Below are positions 30,901-39,640 of a stretch of DNA of 54,376 nucleotides, in pieces. Positions within the stretch are counted from its first letter, which is position 1. Every line of letters starts with the position of its first letter. Below the pieces are notes generated by a model. It was not told where the DNA came from. It did no database searches and saw only the letters and a program-made list of their open reading frames with translations. This DNA is from a virus, in the IMG/VR virus record IMGVR_UViG_3300020419_000019, positions 1-54,376 of that record. One strand, written 5' to 3'. The position numbers and the translations under genes were made by a program.

Positions 30901-33900
30901 AAATCTTAAAAACACTCTTTACTATGCGATAGAAAAAGGTGGGTATATTACAACTAGTGAAAATGATGTATTATATGGAAATGAAATTAAATATGCTGAT
31001 AGCGGATTTAATGCGAAAGGATATCTTGCAACTGGAGTAGCTGGAACTGTATTTACCGCTAATATTGCTTCTGAACCAGAAAAAGATCATTATACTCAAG
31101 AAGACTGCGAGGAATTATATTACACTCATATAGGTGCTGCTGCAACTGGCGGTGTATCAAAAATAAAAATTATTAACGGTGGATCTGGATATCAAAGACT
31201 TCCTGCGGTAACTTCTATAGGATCTAGCGGAATTAGTGCAGAATTAGAATTGTTTGGAACTAATGTTAACCTATTAGATGAAGTTAGTGTTCCTACAGAT
31301 GTTTTTGGATATCCTTCTGATAATACATTGAAACCAGATGCATTCTTACCTAGAATCTTGTTGATTAAGAATGCTAACAAAGTTCTTTCTGCGTCTGTTA
31401 CATTTGGAGGAAGATCTTATCTTAATGCACCTGCTCTTGCTGTATTTGATAAAACAACTGGAGAAATTATTACTAATGGTCTTCTTCTTGCAGAATTGAG
31501 TGATACTGCAGTAAACAGAGTAAATGTTGTTGTTGAACCTAGAGGATTGACTGCTAACGATTATGGTATTGCACCTTTAAGAAATAGTAATGGTATTAGT
31601 ATTCTTGAGGCATTTTCAGATGTAGGAATTCTTACTTGTAAAATTACTACTCCTGTTCTTGGTTATGATACGGAACCATTCCAAATTGGCGATATTGTTT
31701 ATCTTGAGGGAATAGATTATACTGCTGGATCAGGAGATGGATTCAACTCTGGAGATTATAAATTTATTGATTTTACAATTGCTGATTACAATAGTGCAAC
31801 TAATCCAAGACAAGTTACATTCACTTATACTGGATTAAGTACTAATCCTGGAATTGGTGCAACTGTAGTTCCTGGTTTTGGTCAAATTGTAAAATCTGAA
31901 GATCTTGCAAGATTTGAAGCGGTTAAATCGTTCTCAGAGTTTAGAAGCAATGAACCATTAAGAAGAAACAATGATTTATTTACAGATTTGATAATGACCG
32001 ATATTGATGTCAATACTGGCATCATGGTTGTTAGTGGATCTTTAAATATCCAGATTGATGACAAATTACTCGGAACTAATAGTGGTGATGTATGCGAAGT
32101 ACAAGATATAACAGAATTTGATGGATACTTTGATATTTCGTCTACAATTGATACAAATGTTGGTTGGTCAGATAATATTGGTTTAATTGGAGATAATAAT
32201 CAATTCTTACCAGATAATGATTACTATCAAAATATGTCTTATGCTATTGAGAGTGAAAAGACATATGAGGATTTAATTACTTATGTTAACGATATTGTAC
32301 ACCCTGCAGGATTTAAAAACTTTGCAAATACACAAGTTTTAGCAACAGGTAACGCTGGTGAAACATTTATTCCTGCTGATGATGCTGGTGGATTAGTTCT
32401 TGACTTTGTTAATGATCCTCTTAGAGTAGATGCTATTTACAATTTTGATGTTGCTAGAGATGTAAACTCTGCTGATAATTTATCTAAATTTATAGAAATT
32501 CAGCAAACAAGACTTGCAGACTTTATTCTATGTAAAACAAATAGAGTTTTATTGCATGATGATATTAGTCCTCAATTCATTAGTAATGAATCTAATGATT
32601 TAAGTGATAGTAGAGTTATTGCTGCTACTATTGCTGGTAGATATTTCTCAAGATATCTTGTACAAACAATACATGATGCACAAGATCCAACTAAAAATCA
32701 TTATCAATTAAATGAATTGATTCTTATTACATGTAATGAGGATACTTACTTAGTACAAAAAAGTGCTCTTAACAATACAAACCAAGTTGGTTTAGCAACT
32801 GGATACGGTGAGTTCTTTGCTCAGTATAATGTTAATAATGGACAAACACAAGTAAGAATTAAACCTTACGAACCATTTGATACAAACTATGATATTAAAG
32901 CATTCCAGCAAGGTTTTGCTGATAGTGTTGGTACTGGTCAAACTGAACTAGGTAATGCAGAAGTTAGAAGCGTTAATATTAGCGTAGGTACAGGAACAAC
33001 AACCGATATTGTAGGAATCGCTACTACTAGTTTAGTGGGTTATCATGGACATATTGTAGTTATTAACAAAAATGATAATAGAGTAGACTATCATGAATTA
33101 GTCGTGCAACATGATGGTGTTGACACTTACATGACTGAGGTTGGATCATTTAACAATAGGCAAAGTCTTGGTGGATTATCTTCTCCACAGTTTATGGGAA
33201 CATTTACTTCTGCTATTGATAGTGGAGTTGTTCAACTTAAGTATGTTCATAGTGAACCACAATCTGTAGATCTCAGATGCAAGTTCATGTCTTTCAGTCC
33301 TGTTGGAGTAGGAACTACATCAGTTAAGCATTTTAATATCCCATTTACACCTGAAGGATCGGAAAGAAGTGGAAGAATAGTTGTTGGTTCTTCTGCAACA
33401 ACAGGAATTGCAACTGTATGCGGAATTACATCATTTACTGATCTATCTTTTAAATCTACAGTTTCTGTAAGTTATGGAAGTACTCAAACATTCCATCAAA
33501 TATATGTTCTATCAGATCCTAATAAAGTAGATACATTCTTATCTCAAGGACCTATTGCTGCAGTAGGAACGACTACTGGTATTGGTACATTTGGTGCTGA
33601 GTTTAGTGGTAGTAATGTTAATTTGGAGTTTTATCCAGATTCAGGAGTTACTGGAATTGTTAGTATATTTTCTTATAATGAAATAATATACAAACAGAAT
33701 GATCCTAATGGACTTCTTGCTGGTATTGGATCATTTAACTATGGTCAAATATTTGAGAATCAAACTCAAAATACTTACTTGGGTATAAACAATAGAAACC
33801 TTAGAAAATTTGGATTAAAATATCAAAATACTCCAATTTATCAAAGAGCAATTAATCCACAAAATGTTAATGAAATTAATAAAGGAACAGGTCTAATTAC

Positions 33901-36900
33901 GGTAAAACATTTCTTCTCTAATACAGAAAAAGTAAGTTACCTTCCTGATTCTAATATTGTTGGACTTGCTGCAAGTGCTTTAGAATATTCTACTGGATAT
34001 GGATCAACTGTTCTTCCAAGTGAATGTTTTGTTGTTAAATCTAATAATAATCAATTCTTTATTTCTACATCAATTACTGATGCTAGAATTGGTAAAGGAG
34101 TTACTTTTGCACAGGATAAGGGTCAAGGTAACCTTCACAAGTTTACAATGGATAAGAGAGATTCTAAGTCTATGATCTCTATTAGTGGTCTTGTACAGAA
34201 ACCTTTATCACATACATCCATAACATATGAGTTAGATGTTGGTGTTAATGGTTTTGTTACTTGTTTTGCTTTGAGTGGATTAAGTACAATAAGATCTGGA
34301 GATTTACTCAGAATTGATGATGAGTATAGTATTGTTGAAACAGTTGGTTTTGGTAGTACAACTACAGGACCTATTACTGGTATTGGAACTTGGAGTCTTG
34401 TTGAAATAGAAAGAGGAACAGTTGGTAGTGCAGCAACAGTACACTCTGCTGGAGCAACTGCGAGAATCTATAGAGGTGCTTTCCAGATAGTTGATAGTGA
34501 TGTATATTTTACAGAAGCACCTCTCGGTGGTGACTTGGGTATGATTGACCCAAGCAATCTTCCTTACCCTAGAGCATCATTTGGTGGAAGAACTTACTTA
34601 AGACAAGACTATGATACTAACCAAATATTTGATGATAATTCAGATGAGTTTGATGGTTTAGAAAATATATTCCCATTAACATCTACAGGTGTTGCTGTAA
34701 CTGGTATTGGTTCAACTGGTGGTAACGGAGTTCTGTTTATTAACAGTATGTTCCAAGCACCATTTGGTGAAAACAATGAAGGTGTTGCAAACTTCAAGAT
34801 TATTGAACAAACTCTTGGTGGTATTGCTAGTGTTAACTATACAGGTATTACTTCGTTTGGATTTACGGATCTAATAATTGATGAAGATGATGTTAACCAA
34901 AATCAACTACCTAGAGGTGGCATCATAGTTTCTGTTGCATCTACACCAGGTCAAGGTTATGCTCCATTCAAAGGTGCTAAGGTTCAGGTAACTACTGGTA
35001 AAGATGGTACCATTACAGGCATTACTGGTATATCAACAACTAGTGATTTTATAGACATTGAAAGTGTTGATTATGATAAGACAACTGGATTTGCAACTGT
35101 ATCTACTGCAAAAGTACATAGATTTGGAGTTGAAGATTTTGCTAAGTTAGTTGGTTTAGAATTTACTTGTTCTGATTACATATCGGGAATAACAACTCTT
35201 GGTATTACATCATTCGTATATGATCATCTTGTTGGTATTGCTACAATAATTACAGACTCTACACATGGATTTACTGATCCAAATCTAGTAGGTATAGTAA
35301 CTAATGGATTGACCTTTACTTGTGATATGGATGGTTATAGAACTAATCACACATATCCAAGATCTACAGATCCTGCAAATAACAAATTCTTAGAAGTTAG
35401 AAATGTAACTAGAGATGAATTTGATGTAAATGTTGGTATATCAACTCAGGTGAGATATACACCTGTAGATGCGATTTATGATGCTGTTGCTGGTATTATG
35501 ACAGTGACTATTGGATCACATAATATCATGTCTGGAACTAGTGTCAAGATTGATCAAGAATCCATCAATTTCCAGTGTGCGATGGATGGTCTTTCTACTA
35601 CTAAGTCATATCCTAGAACAACTGATCCATATTTTGACAGAGCAATTTCAGTTGCATCTACCACTGCAACAGGTATTGCTATAACTGTGGGAACTTCTCC
35701 TATCGTTAATTATAGTATTACTACTGCAACTTACAATCCATCAACAGGTATTGTGACTGCTACTATTGGACAACACCCTCTAAAAGATGGAACTTCTATT
35801 AAGTTAAAAGAAGGTTCTCTAATCTTTAGATGTGAAACAGATAATTATATTTCAACTCATACATATCCACGCAATATTATTGATACTCAGACTATTAACG
35901 GTGCTGAATATGATGCTACTGCTGGTATTATGACAGTTACTGTAATACCTGGTGGTCGTTTAATACATGATGGAGATTTTGTAAGATTTGATAACGATTC
36001 TATTAGATTTACTTGTGATATGGATGGTGGAACATCTACTAAATCTTATCCAAGATCTACTGATCCTTATAGTGGTAAATGGGTACCAATTACAGGTATA
36101 GGAACTACTTCATTTGCAGTTAATGTGGGTAAATCACCTATACAACCTTTTGCTATCTCTAGTGCTATCTACGATCCTACTGCTGGTATTGTAACAGTGA
36201 GTATACCTGATCATCAATTCATGACTGGTACTAGTATAAGAATATCTCCTGAATCATTAGCATTTAGATGCGGTCTTGACACATACCAGAGTATACATTA
36301 CTATCCAAGGTCAACTGATACTGTTGGTTATAATACTGCAGTCTCTATTGCTTCTACTACAGTAAGCACTATTTCATTCCAGATACTTCCAACTCAACCA
36401 TCGAGTAATGTATCAACTCATCATCATGTTCCAAATGATAAGTTATCACCAATCAATGCAACATACGATTCTATTGTTGGTATTATGACTGTTACAGTCA
36501 ATAATCATGGACTTTCAAATGGAGATTATGTGAAGTTTGATGATGGGTCTGTTAACTTTACATGTACTAGAGATAATAATCAAAAAGTTTGTGGATATCC
36601 TAGACCTAAAGATCCTTATCATAATACATGGGTTAAAGTTTCTAATGTAACTACTAATACATTCAGAACTAATGGTATGAAGTCATATGATCATGCTACA
36701 CATACTTTTGTTTCTGGTACACCTAACAGTATTACTAGATCAGTAATCGTAGGTGGTGGTGCATATAATCACACATTCGTCAGTGCAGGTGTCGGTAGTA
36801 TGGATCAAAAGCGTGATAGAACATTTGATCAACCAGTTAAAATTACTGCTGGATATACTTTAGATACTGCAGAAGATATTGTTTATGATCCTGTTGCTGG

Positions 36901-39604
36901 TATTATGACAGTAACTGCTGCTGCTCATGGAATGATGAACGGCGATTATGTTCTTATTGAAAATAATTCAATAAAACTTGAATGTTCACAGGACAACTAT
37001 GTTACACCTCATCTATATCCAAGGATTACCGATCCAATTAGCGGTGATTGGGTAGCAGTTGCAAGCACAACAGTTAACTCATTTGCTATAGATGTTGGTA
37101 AGACTAATACTGGTGATCAATATGTTCATAGATTTGCTGGTGCGGTAGAGAATGGTATTAGAAAACAGAATGGAACTGTTACTTTCCAAGCAGGTATTTC
37201 AACTGATACTACTGAACATCGTTATGATATAATGGCAGGTCATGAGGCATCTAATGCAATTATTAGTGGTGGAAACTATGCCCATACTTTTGCTAGTGCA
37301 TCAACTGGAGCGATTAGAACTGGTGGTGGATTTAATCATAGACTTGTAAGTGCTGCTTCTAGCACTCTTTATATTGATTCTTGGACAGGTGCTGCTTTGA
37401 CTGTATCTAATGCAGTATATAATCCTGAGACTGGTATTGTTAGGTTTACTGCTAAGAATCATGGATTGGTTGCTCCAGAAAGTTTGAAACTAAGAGGTAT
37501 CGGTGTTACTTGTGCATATGGTACAAAGACTTATCCAACAGGAGAATTTGGTTATCACTTTAAAGTTAGATCTGTAGGAACTTCAACATCATTTGAAACA
37601 TTCGTTGGATTCTCTACTGTACAGCATGACTATACTGGTGGTGGAGTGGTACAAGTTGGTGTTACAAGTAATCTATTCCCAAGTTTTGATGAGGCGTATC
37701 CTATTTCAGGTATTGTTTCTGCTCGTACATTTGAAGTAAATGTCGGACCTAATACAATCGGACATACTTATGTGAAAGGTGGTACAGTTGCTGAATGGTA
37801 TCCTTTATCTTATGGTTCTGGATATAGAACTGGATTAGGAACTATTGGTATTGGAATATCATCTCCAACTAAGGGAGTGAATGCTGAACTAACTGCTATA
37901 GTTGGTGCTGGTGGATCTTTGATATTCAGTATTGGTGCTGGTGGAACTGGATACACTGGTGAATATGATTCTGTTTTTGCACCTGAACCAAATGGCGAAA
38001 ACTTGTCTATTGTTGGAGTATCTAGAATAGGTGGTGGAACAGAAACTGGTGTTGGTTGTTCTGTTAGTGTTCAAATTTCTGGTGTTAGCACAACTACTGG
38101 TATTGGATCAACTTTAGCTGAAGTTTCTGAATGGGAGTTTAGTAAGAAAGGATATGGATTTAAGCGTGGAGATGTATTTACTGTTGCTGGTCTTTCTACA
38201 GATCCTAATGCAGGTGATAACTTTAGAAACTTTGAATTAGAAGTTGTAGAAGTATTTTCTGATCAAGTTGCTTCTTGGCAGTTTGGTAATATTGATTATA
38301 TTGATAATATAAAACCAAATCAAAATGGAAATAACAAGAGATTCCCACTATACTATCAATCACAGTTAGTCAGTTTTGAAATTGATAGAAACGATCAAGA
38401 TTCTAGTGAAATTGATTTATCTACTGTTTTATTAGTATTCATTAACGGAGTAGTTCAAGAACCAAATATCAATTACATATTTACTGGTGGTTCTGTAATT
38501 GAATTCTCTAGTGCTCCAACTGTAAATGATAATGTTGTTATATTCTTCTATAGGGGAACAATAGGTCAAGATAGTTTTATCTTTGATATCAATGAGACTA
38601 TTAAAACTGGAGACACTCTAAGATTAGATAAGAGTGCCGAAATGCAATTTAATAGAGTTAACAAAGATCAGTCAAACTTTGCTCAGATTGATGATAGAAT
38701 TATTAAAAGGATTGATAGTGCTTCTACAGTAGAAACTCCATTCTATCAAGGTCCAGGTGTCAGTAATGATAATTTCAAACCTATGACATGGACTAAGCAA
38801 AAAGGAGATAGAGTTATTGATGGTTCTTTAGTTTCTAAAGCAAGAGATTCATATGTATCTCAAATAAATCCTAATGCAAATATTATTGGAGTTCTTACTT
38901 CAACAGATAATTTTGTATTTGTTGATAGTACTGCTAACTTTAAAGATACTGATAATCAATTAACAGAATCATTTGGATTACTTGCTATTGCTCCTGTTGG
39001 ATTTGGTACAACAGCAGCTACTGGAGTTAACTTTGAGAATATATCTGGTGTTGAACCATTAGTTGCTGATGTTGCTGGATATATAGGTGTGGTTACTGGT
39101 ATAGGAACTACTGCTGGTATTGGTACTGATTTAGCACTTGAGATTTTGGTTGATAACCAAGAATATGTTAATGCAGGTAATGATGCAACAGGATTCTCAA
39201 CAAACTATCCATTCAAATTATATGGAACAGGTATCAATACAGCAGGAATTGCAATAACGAGTATTGATACACATGACACTGATATAGTTTCTATCAGCAC
39301 ACATTATGGAGATAATATTTACTATGCGAGTGCCATTAGTTATCGTAATGGTGGTCGTCAAGGTATTATCACTGCTAACATAGCATCATATACTGACACT
39401 AGTGATATGGTTGGCGTAGGATCCACTGGATTTGCTTACGCTCACTTCACTTGGGGAAGATTTGGTAATGTAACCAGAGCTGGTGCTCCTATTGAACTAG
39501 ATGTTAAAGGACTATCTTATGATAGTCAACTTAGCAATTTCCCTCTAGTTATTAGAAGGGGCGTGGGACATAGAGGAACTGGAGCTCTGCCCAAACTTCT
39601 ATAA
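24959..39604 (+). CDS. gp7: Giant gp7-like baseplate wedge protein with fibre-like insertions (4881 aa)
   Basis: The position after gp6 and before gp8, and the N-terminus (SPRVKTYQVVSEIIPEFAKSENPLFEKFLKQYYISQ, then FIKEARSLYESKGTNASFKILFKALFGVDP near residue 200), mark it as the gp7 wedge initiator. T4 gp7 has 1032 residues, so this is nearly five times larger. Recurrent modules follow: GSGY-type glycine loops, H-x-L-x-x-G strands, a YHYH-like domain (GWAYDGNPIYGAYG at residues 1273-1286, then FPQGCYAYFATVDN), a YPR/DP repeat array (residues about 3416-4222), and a fibre-like C-terminal part. The frame is uninterrupted over 14.6 kb, so it is not an artefact of joined genes by eye. It may combine wedge and peripheral receptor-binding or capping functions (inference). 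Large gp7 homologues occur in marine phages. Confidence 0.82.
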   Translation: MIETYSPLSPRVKTYQVVSEIIPEFAKSENPLFEKFLKQYYISQDFQGGPADIAENIDAYIQVDNLTTDVIRGSTTLVGTISTADTTVTVDSTDGYPQKYGLFKIDNEIFSYAGITTNSFTGVWRGFSGISTFSKQNDPDQLVWEQTVAGIHTSGANVQNLSSLFLKEFYRNLKAMYAPGLEGVTLSPQLDVSNFIKEARSLYESKGTNASFKILFKALFGVDPKINDLEKFLIKPSFANYLRRKTVSVELISGNPQALVGQTLFQDNDPTNPELNAASGPISEVSLIRDNYFKLSLFTGFDERGLTDGIFYVPGRSQNIGTIGIGASVITVDSTIGFSSIGTIKVGEIGTSFYQTFDYNSKSINQFFNVSPPVSVPIPNNSTVSTFNIVYGYEGGDLTKKVDMRLTGVLSKFNTARPLRNLKSTSDIKVKNLGRYVANPSFNKSYEEVFFNSWVYNTSTRYQIGSFSGSTFTLLGDIQKSSLKVGDKIEILRRNSELVVAPLLTVSTIDVTSSSISVDGTIPTLDSILFYDIRRLQNKVKSSIVPVKGGQDQLLTDINNTYIVDENKSESGKREGFVASSSLPSYTIDSDRIHAELINPSLAGGNWEGYDSVENRYSIISFSADVPFETGDEIIYAPDPGTEVIGALDAPSYFVEVLSAKNKIKLYRSRSFIKANLPSFFTAPTSATGTHDFILASQGKRDIFPARPIRRYVLEQQLKSGKEGQTTSELTVDGNTGMLVNGIEILNYKGADTLFYGPVKTLNVLNSGFDYDVQAPPNITISDETVSVGNTAGAVPVLSGIVTSVVIDPFDYDLENVISVEIYGGNGSGAIGRALLEERFRQVYFNGISTSLQGNVSGTYNSFNLDKAHNFITGDRLVYDNNGGDNLGIATTGGIADSLTLFSGQDYYINVINSTDFTIHNNKQDSIVGINTILIDENAALLNGGLHIFRTFDKRLTISRISLENCGSGYANRNILVKPVGINTFNDSIEFVDHGLTDGEVVEYDNGANAIITGLSTTKQYKVLKIDKDKFRLAEAGNRGDRETIDTNYDNRQNVFLDSVGAGSGYHTIKYPPIVCKVKVLTKNQQQEEPTATAVVRGQIDDILIYDHGSNYGSKILNFANPPIINVPTGQLGQIGLVVSNGAITDAFVANGGVGYVGPPDLTVVSVATTAQGAILRAVVNDAGKITDVKVISGGVGYAGTNTSVNVTPVGQEFKAEATVRSLTVNKAYRLNPSELDFLQPIGEGLAVNMVGYGNSVRTFFDDDGTGHSPIVGWAYDGNPIYGAYGSVDIDNIQSDVKKMESSYEISATNIVNRPAAAEFPYGYFIDDYVYTGNGDLDEHNGRFTKTPDFPQGCYAYFATVDNLDNPQFPFFIGDTYRSFAVEENTVNGKLLDQTTFEFSTSDLIRNTQPYNLFGDNVSYDYLFQPYRINNQVSNPDNLLEGAIETIDVLSRGSGYSLGDKLVFDNTGTGGVGLDAEVQKLHGKPIDNISSSVITLSNLPLQHTRDGVVFKVTPYHEFDGSDTVRITGISTYIKGLEGFKKIAVAGYGASLTDNGYTGIITDIRVNFVPPNVAVGDSIGIGTEIARILKFFPSEKIVRIERYAGFTTAAVGSAVTYFTSEFIVPVETDPFDSFFQNLIYFNPKEAVGVGTTVGISTTVNISLNGVTKQRSILAQTLYLPNHGLQTNSKVTFDKRGNTDLFVTDSISPYTAPSALSGDFYVISNTPNTIGLKTNTDGPALFFTTTGDDKANYSLVTNYKQETATVRRSQVTIQTTEDHGLEEKDRFDLIVKTGLTTGIGTSTRATVKLIDGYTIINPLDIPTSGVNTVTSIFTIEDHALETGFKVLMYGSGGDPSQLPAGLEQRTYFVLKIDADKFQLANTEKQLRANPPEVVGFTSVGYSGQSINPINPPVTVFRENNIVFDLNDTSLLGSKLKFFYDRNNFNEYVGTGLTSNLEVVGFGTVGIGTTNAADMPYKQINFSENLKNTLYYAIEKGGYITTSENDVLYGNEIKYADSGFNAKGYLATGVAGTVFTANIASEPEKDHYTQEDCEELYYTHIGAAATGGVSKIKIINGGSGYQRLPAVTSIGSSGISAELELFGTNVNLLDEVSVPTDVFGYPSDNTLKPDAFLPRILLIKNANKVLSASVTFGGRSYLNAPALAVFDKTTGEIITNGLLLAELSDTAVNRVNVVVEPRGLTANDYGIAPLRNSNGISILEAFSDVGILTCKITTPVLGYDTEPFQIGDIVYLEGIDYTAGSGDGFNSGDYKFIDFTIADYNSATNPRQVTFTYTGLSTNPGIGATVVPGFGQIVKSEDLARFEAVKSFSEFRSNEPLRRNNDLFTDLIMTDIDVNTGIMVVSGSLNIQIDDKLLGTNSGDVCEVQDITEFDGYFDISSTIDTNVGWSDNIGLIGDNNQFLPDNDYYQNMSYAIESEKTYEDLITYVNDIVHPAGFKNFANTQVLATGNAGETFIPADDAGGLVLDFVNDPLRVDAIYNFDVARDVNSADNLSKFIEIQQTRLADFILCKTNRVLLHDDISPQFISNESNDLSDSRVIAATIAGRYFSRYLVQTIHDAQDPTKNHYQLNELILITCNEDTYLVQKSALNNTNQVGLATGYGEFFAQYNVNNGQTQVRIKPYEPFDTNYDIKAFQQGFADSVGTGQTELGNAEVRSVNISVGTGTTTDIVGIATTSLVGYHGHIVVINKNDNRVDYHELVVQHDGVDTYMTEVGSFNNRQSLGGLSSPQFMGTFTSAIDSGVVQLKYVHSEPQSVDLRCKFMSFSPVGVGTTSVKHFNIPFTPEGSERSGRIVVGSSATTGIATVCGITSFTDLSFKSTVSVSYGSTQTFHQIYVLSDPNKVDTFLSQGPIAAVGTTTGIGTFGAEFSGSNVNLEFYPDSGVTGIVSIFSYNEIIYKQNDPNGLLAGIGSFNYGQIFENQTQNTYLGINNRNLRKFGLKYQNTPIYQRAINPQNVNEINKGTGLITVKHFFSNTEKVSYLPDSNIVGLAASALEYSTGYGSTVLPSECFVVKSNNNQFFISTSITDARIGKGVTFAQDKGQGNLHKFTMDKRDSKSMISISGLVQKPLSHTSITYELDVGVNGFVTCFALSGLSTIRSGDLLRIDDEYSIVETVGFGSTTTGPITGIGTWSLVEIERGTVGSAATVHSAGATARIYRGAFQIVDSDVYFTEAPLGGDLGMIDPSNLPYPRASFGGRTYLRQDYDTNQIFDDNSDEFDGLENIFPLTSTGVAVTGIGSTGGNGVLFINSMFQAPFGENNEGVANFKIIEQTLGGIASVNYTGITSFGFTDLIIDEDDVNQNQLPRGGIIVSVASTPGQGYAPFKGAKVQVTTGKDGTITGITGISTTSDFIDIESVDYDKTTGFATVSTAKVHRFGVEDFAKLVGLEFTCSDYISGITTLGITSFVYDHLVGIATIITDSTHGFTDPNLVGIVTNGLTFTCDMDGYRTNHTYPRSTDPANNKFLEVRNVTRDEFDVNVGISTQVRYTPVDAIYDAVAGIMTVTIGSHNIMSGTSVKIDQESINFQCAMDGLSTTKSYPRTTDPYFDRAISVASTTATGIAITVGTSPIVNYSITTATYNPSTGIVTATIGQHPLKDGTSIKLKEGSLIFRCETDNYISTHTYPRNIIDTQTINGAEYDATAGIMTVTVIPGGRLIHDGDFVRFDNDSIRFTCDMDGGTSTKSYPRSTDPYSGKWVPITGIGTTSFAVNVGKSPIQPFAISSAIYDPTAGIVTVSIPDHQFMTGTSIRISPESLAFRCGLDTYQSIHYYPRSTDTVGYNTAVSIASTTVSTISFQILPTQPSSNVSTHHHVPNDKLSPINATYDSIVGIMTVTVNNHGLSNGDYVKFDDGSVNFTCTRDNNQKVCGYPRPKDPYHNTWVKVSNVTTNTFRTNGMKSYDHATHTFVSGTPNSITRSVIVGGGAYNHTFVSAGVGSMDQKRDRTFDQPVKITAGYTLDTAEDIVYDPVAGIMTVTAAAHGMMNGDYVLIENNSIKLECSQDNYVTPHLYPRITDPISGDWVAVASTTVNSFAIDVGKTNTGDQYVHRFAGAVENGIRKQNGTVTFQAGISTDTTEHRYDIMAGHEASNAIISGGNYAHTFASASTGAIRTGGGFNHRLVSAASSTLYIDSWTGAALTVSNAVYNPETGIVRFTAKNHGLVAPESLKLRGIGVTCAYGTKTYPTGEFGYHFKVRSVGTSTSFETFVGFSTVQHDYTGGGVVQVGVTSNLFPSFDEAYPISGIVSARTFEVNVGPNTIGHTYVKGGTVAEWYPLSYGSGYRTGLGTIGIGISSPTKGVNAELTAIVGAGGSLIFSIGAGGTGYTGEYDSVFAPEPNGENLSIVGVSRIGGGTETGVGCSVSVQISGVSTTTGIGSTLAEVSEWEFSKKGYGFKRGDVFTVAGLSTDPNAGDNFRNFELEVVEVFSDQVASWQFGNIDYIDNIKPNQNGNNKRFPLYYQSQLVSFEIDRNDQDSSEIDLSTVLLVFINGVVQEPNINYIFTGGSVIEFSSAPTVNDNVVIFFYRGTIGQDSFIFDINETIKTGDTLRLDKSAEMQFNRVNKDQSNFAQIDDRIIKRIDSASTVETPFYQGPGVSNDNFKPMTWTKQKGDRVIDGSLVSKARDSYVSQINPNANIIGVLTSTDNFVFVDSTANFKDTDNQLTESFGLLAIAPVGFGTTAATGVNFENISGVEPLVADVAGYIGVVTGIGTTAGIGTDLALEILVDNQEYVNAGNDATGFSTNYPFKLYGTGINTAGIAITSIDTHDTDIVSISTHYGDNIYYASAISYRNGGRQGIITANIASYTDTSDMVGVGSTGFAYAHFTWGRFGNVTRAGAPIELDVKGLSYDSQLSNFPLVIRRGVGHRGTGALPKLL
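35203..37625 (+). repeat. YPR-module tandem repeat array within the giant gene
   Basis: Seven clear copies and one degenerate copy of a unit of about 60-140 residues: YDPxxGIxTVTxxxHxxxxG, then FxCxxD, (T/S)xxYPRxTDP and FxVNVGxS. YPR codons lie near 35354, 35608, 35863, 36046, 36302, 36595 and 37016; the last unit (near 37510) has YPT. Spacing is 183-256 bases for the first five, 293-421 later, where other segments are inserted. Confidence 0.85.
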
Positions 39605-39607
39605 ATA
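39600..39607 (+). promoter_or_regulatory. T4-type late promoter TATAAATA
   Basis: Exact consensus overlapping the stop codon of the giant gene, 33 bases before the gp8 ATG. It lets gp8 and the downstream gene be expressed apart from the 14.6-kb gene. Confidence 0.78.
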
Positions 39608-39640
39608 CAAAAAAGTTAGACCTTTAGTGCTACAGATGTA

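Noticed and set aside
24959-39604. Giant gene as an assembly artefact joining several genes
   Set aside because: Frame, codon use and module style stay continuous over its length, and the gp6 and gp8 genes flank it directly.
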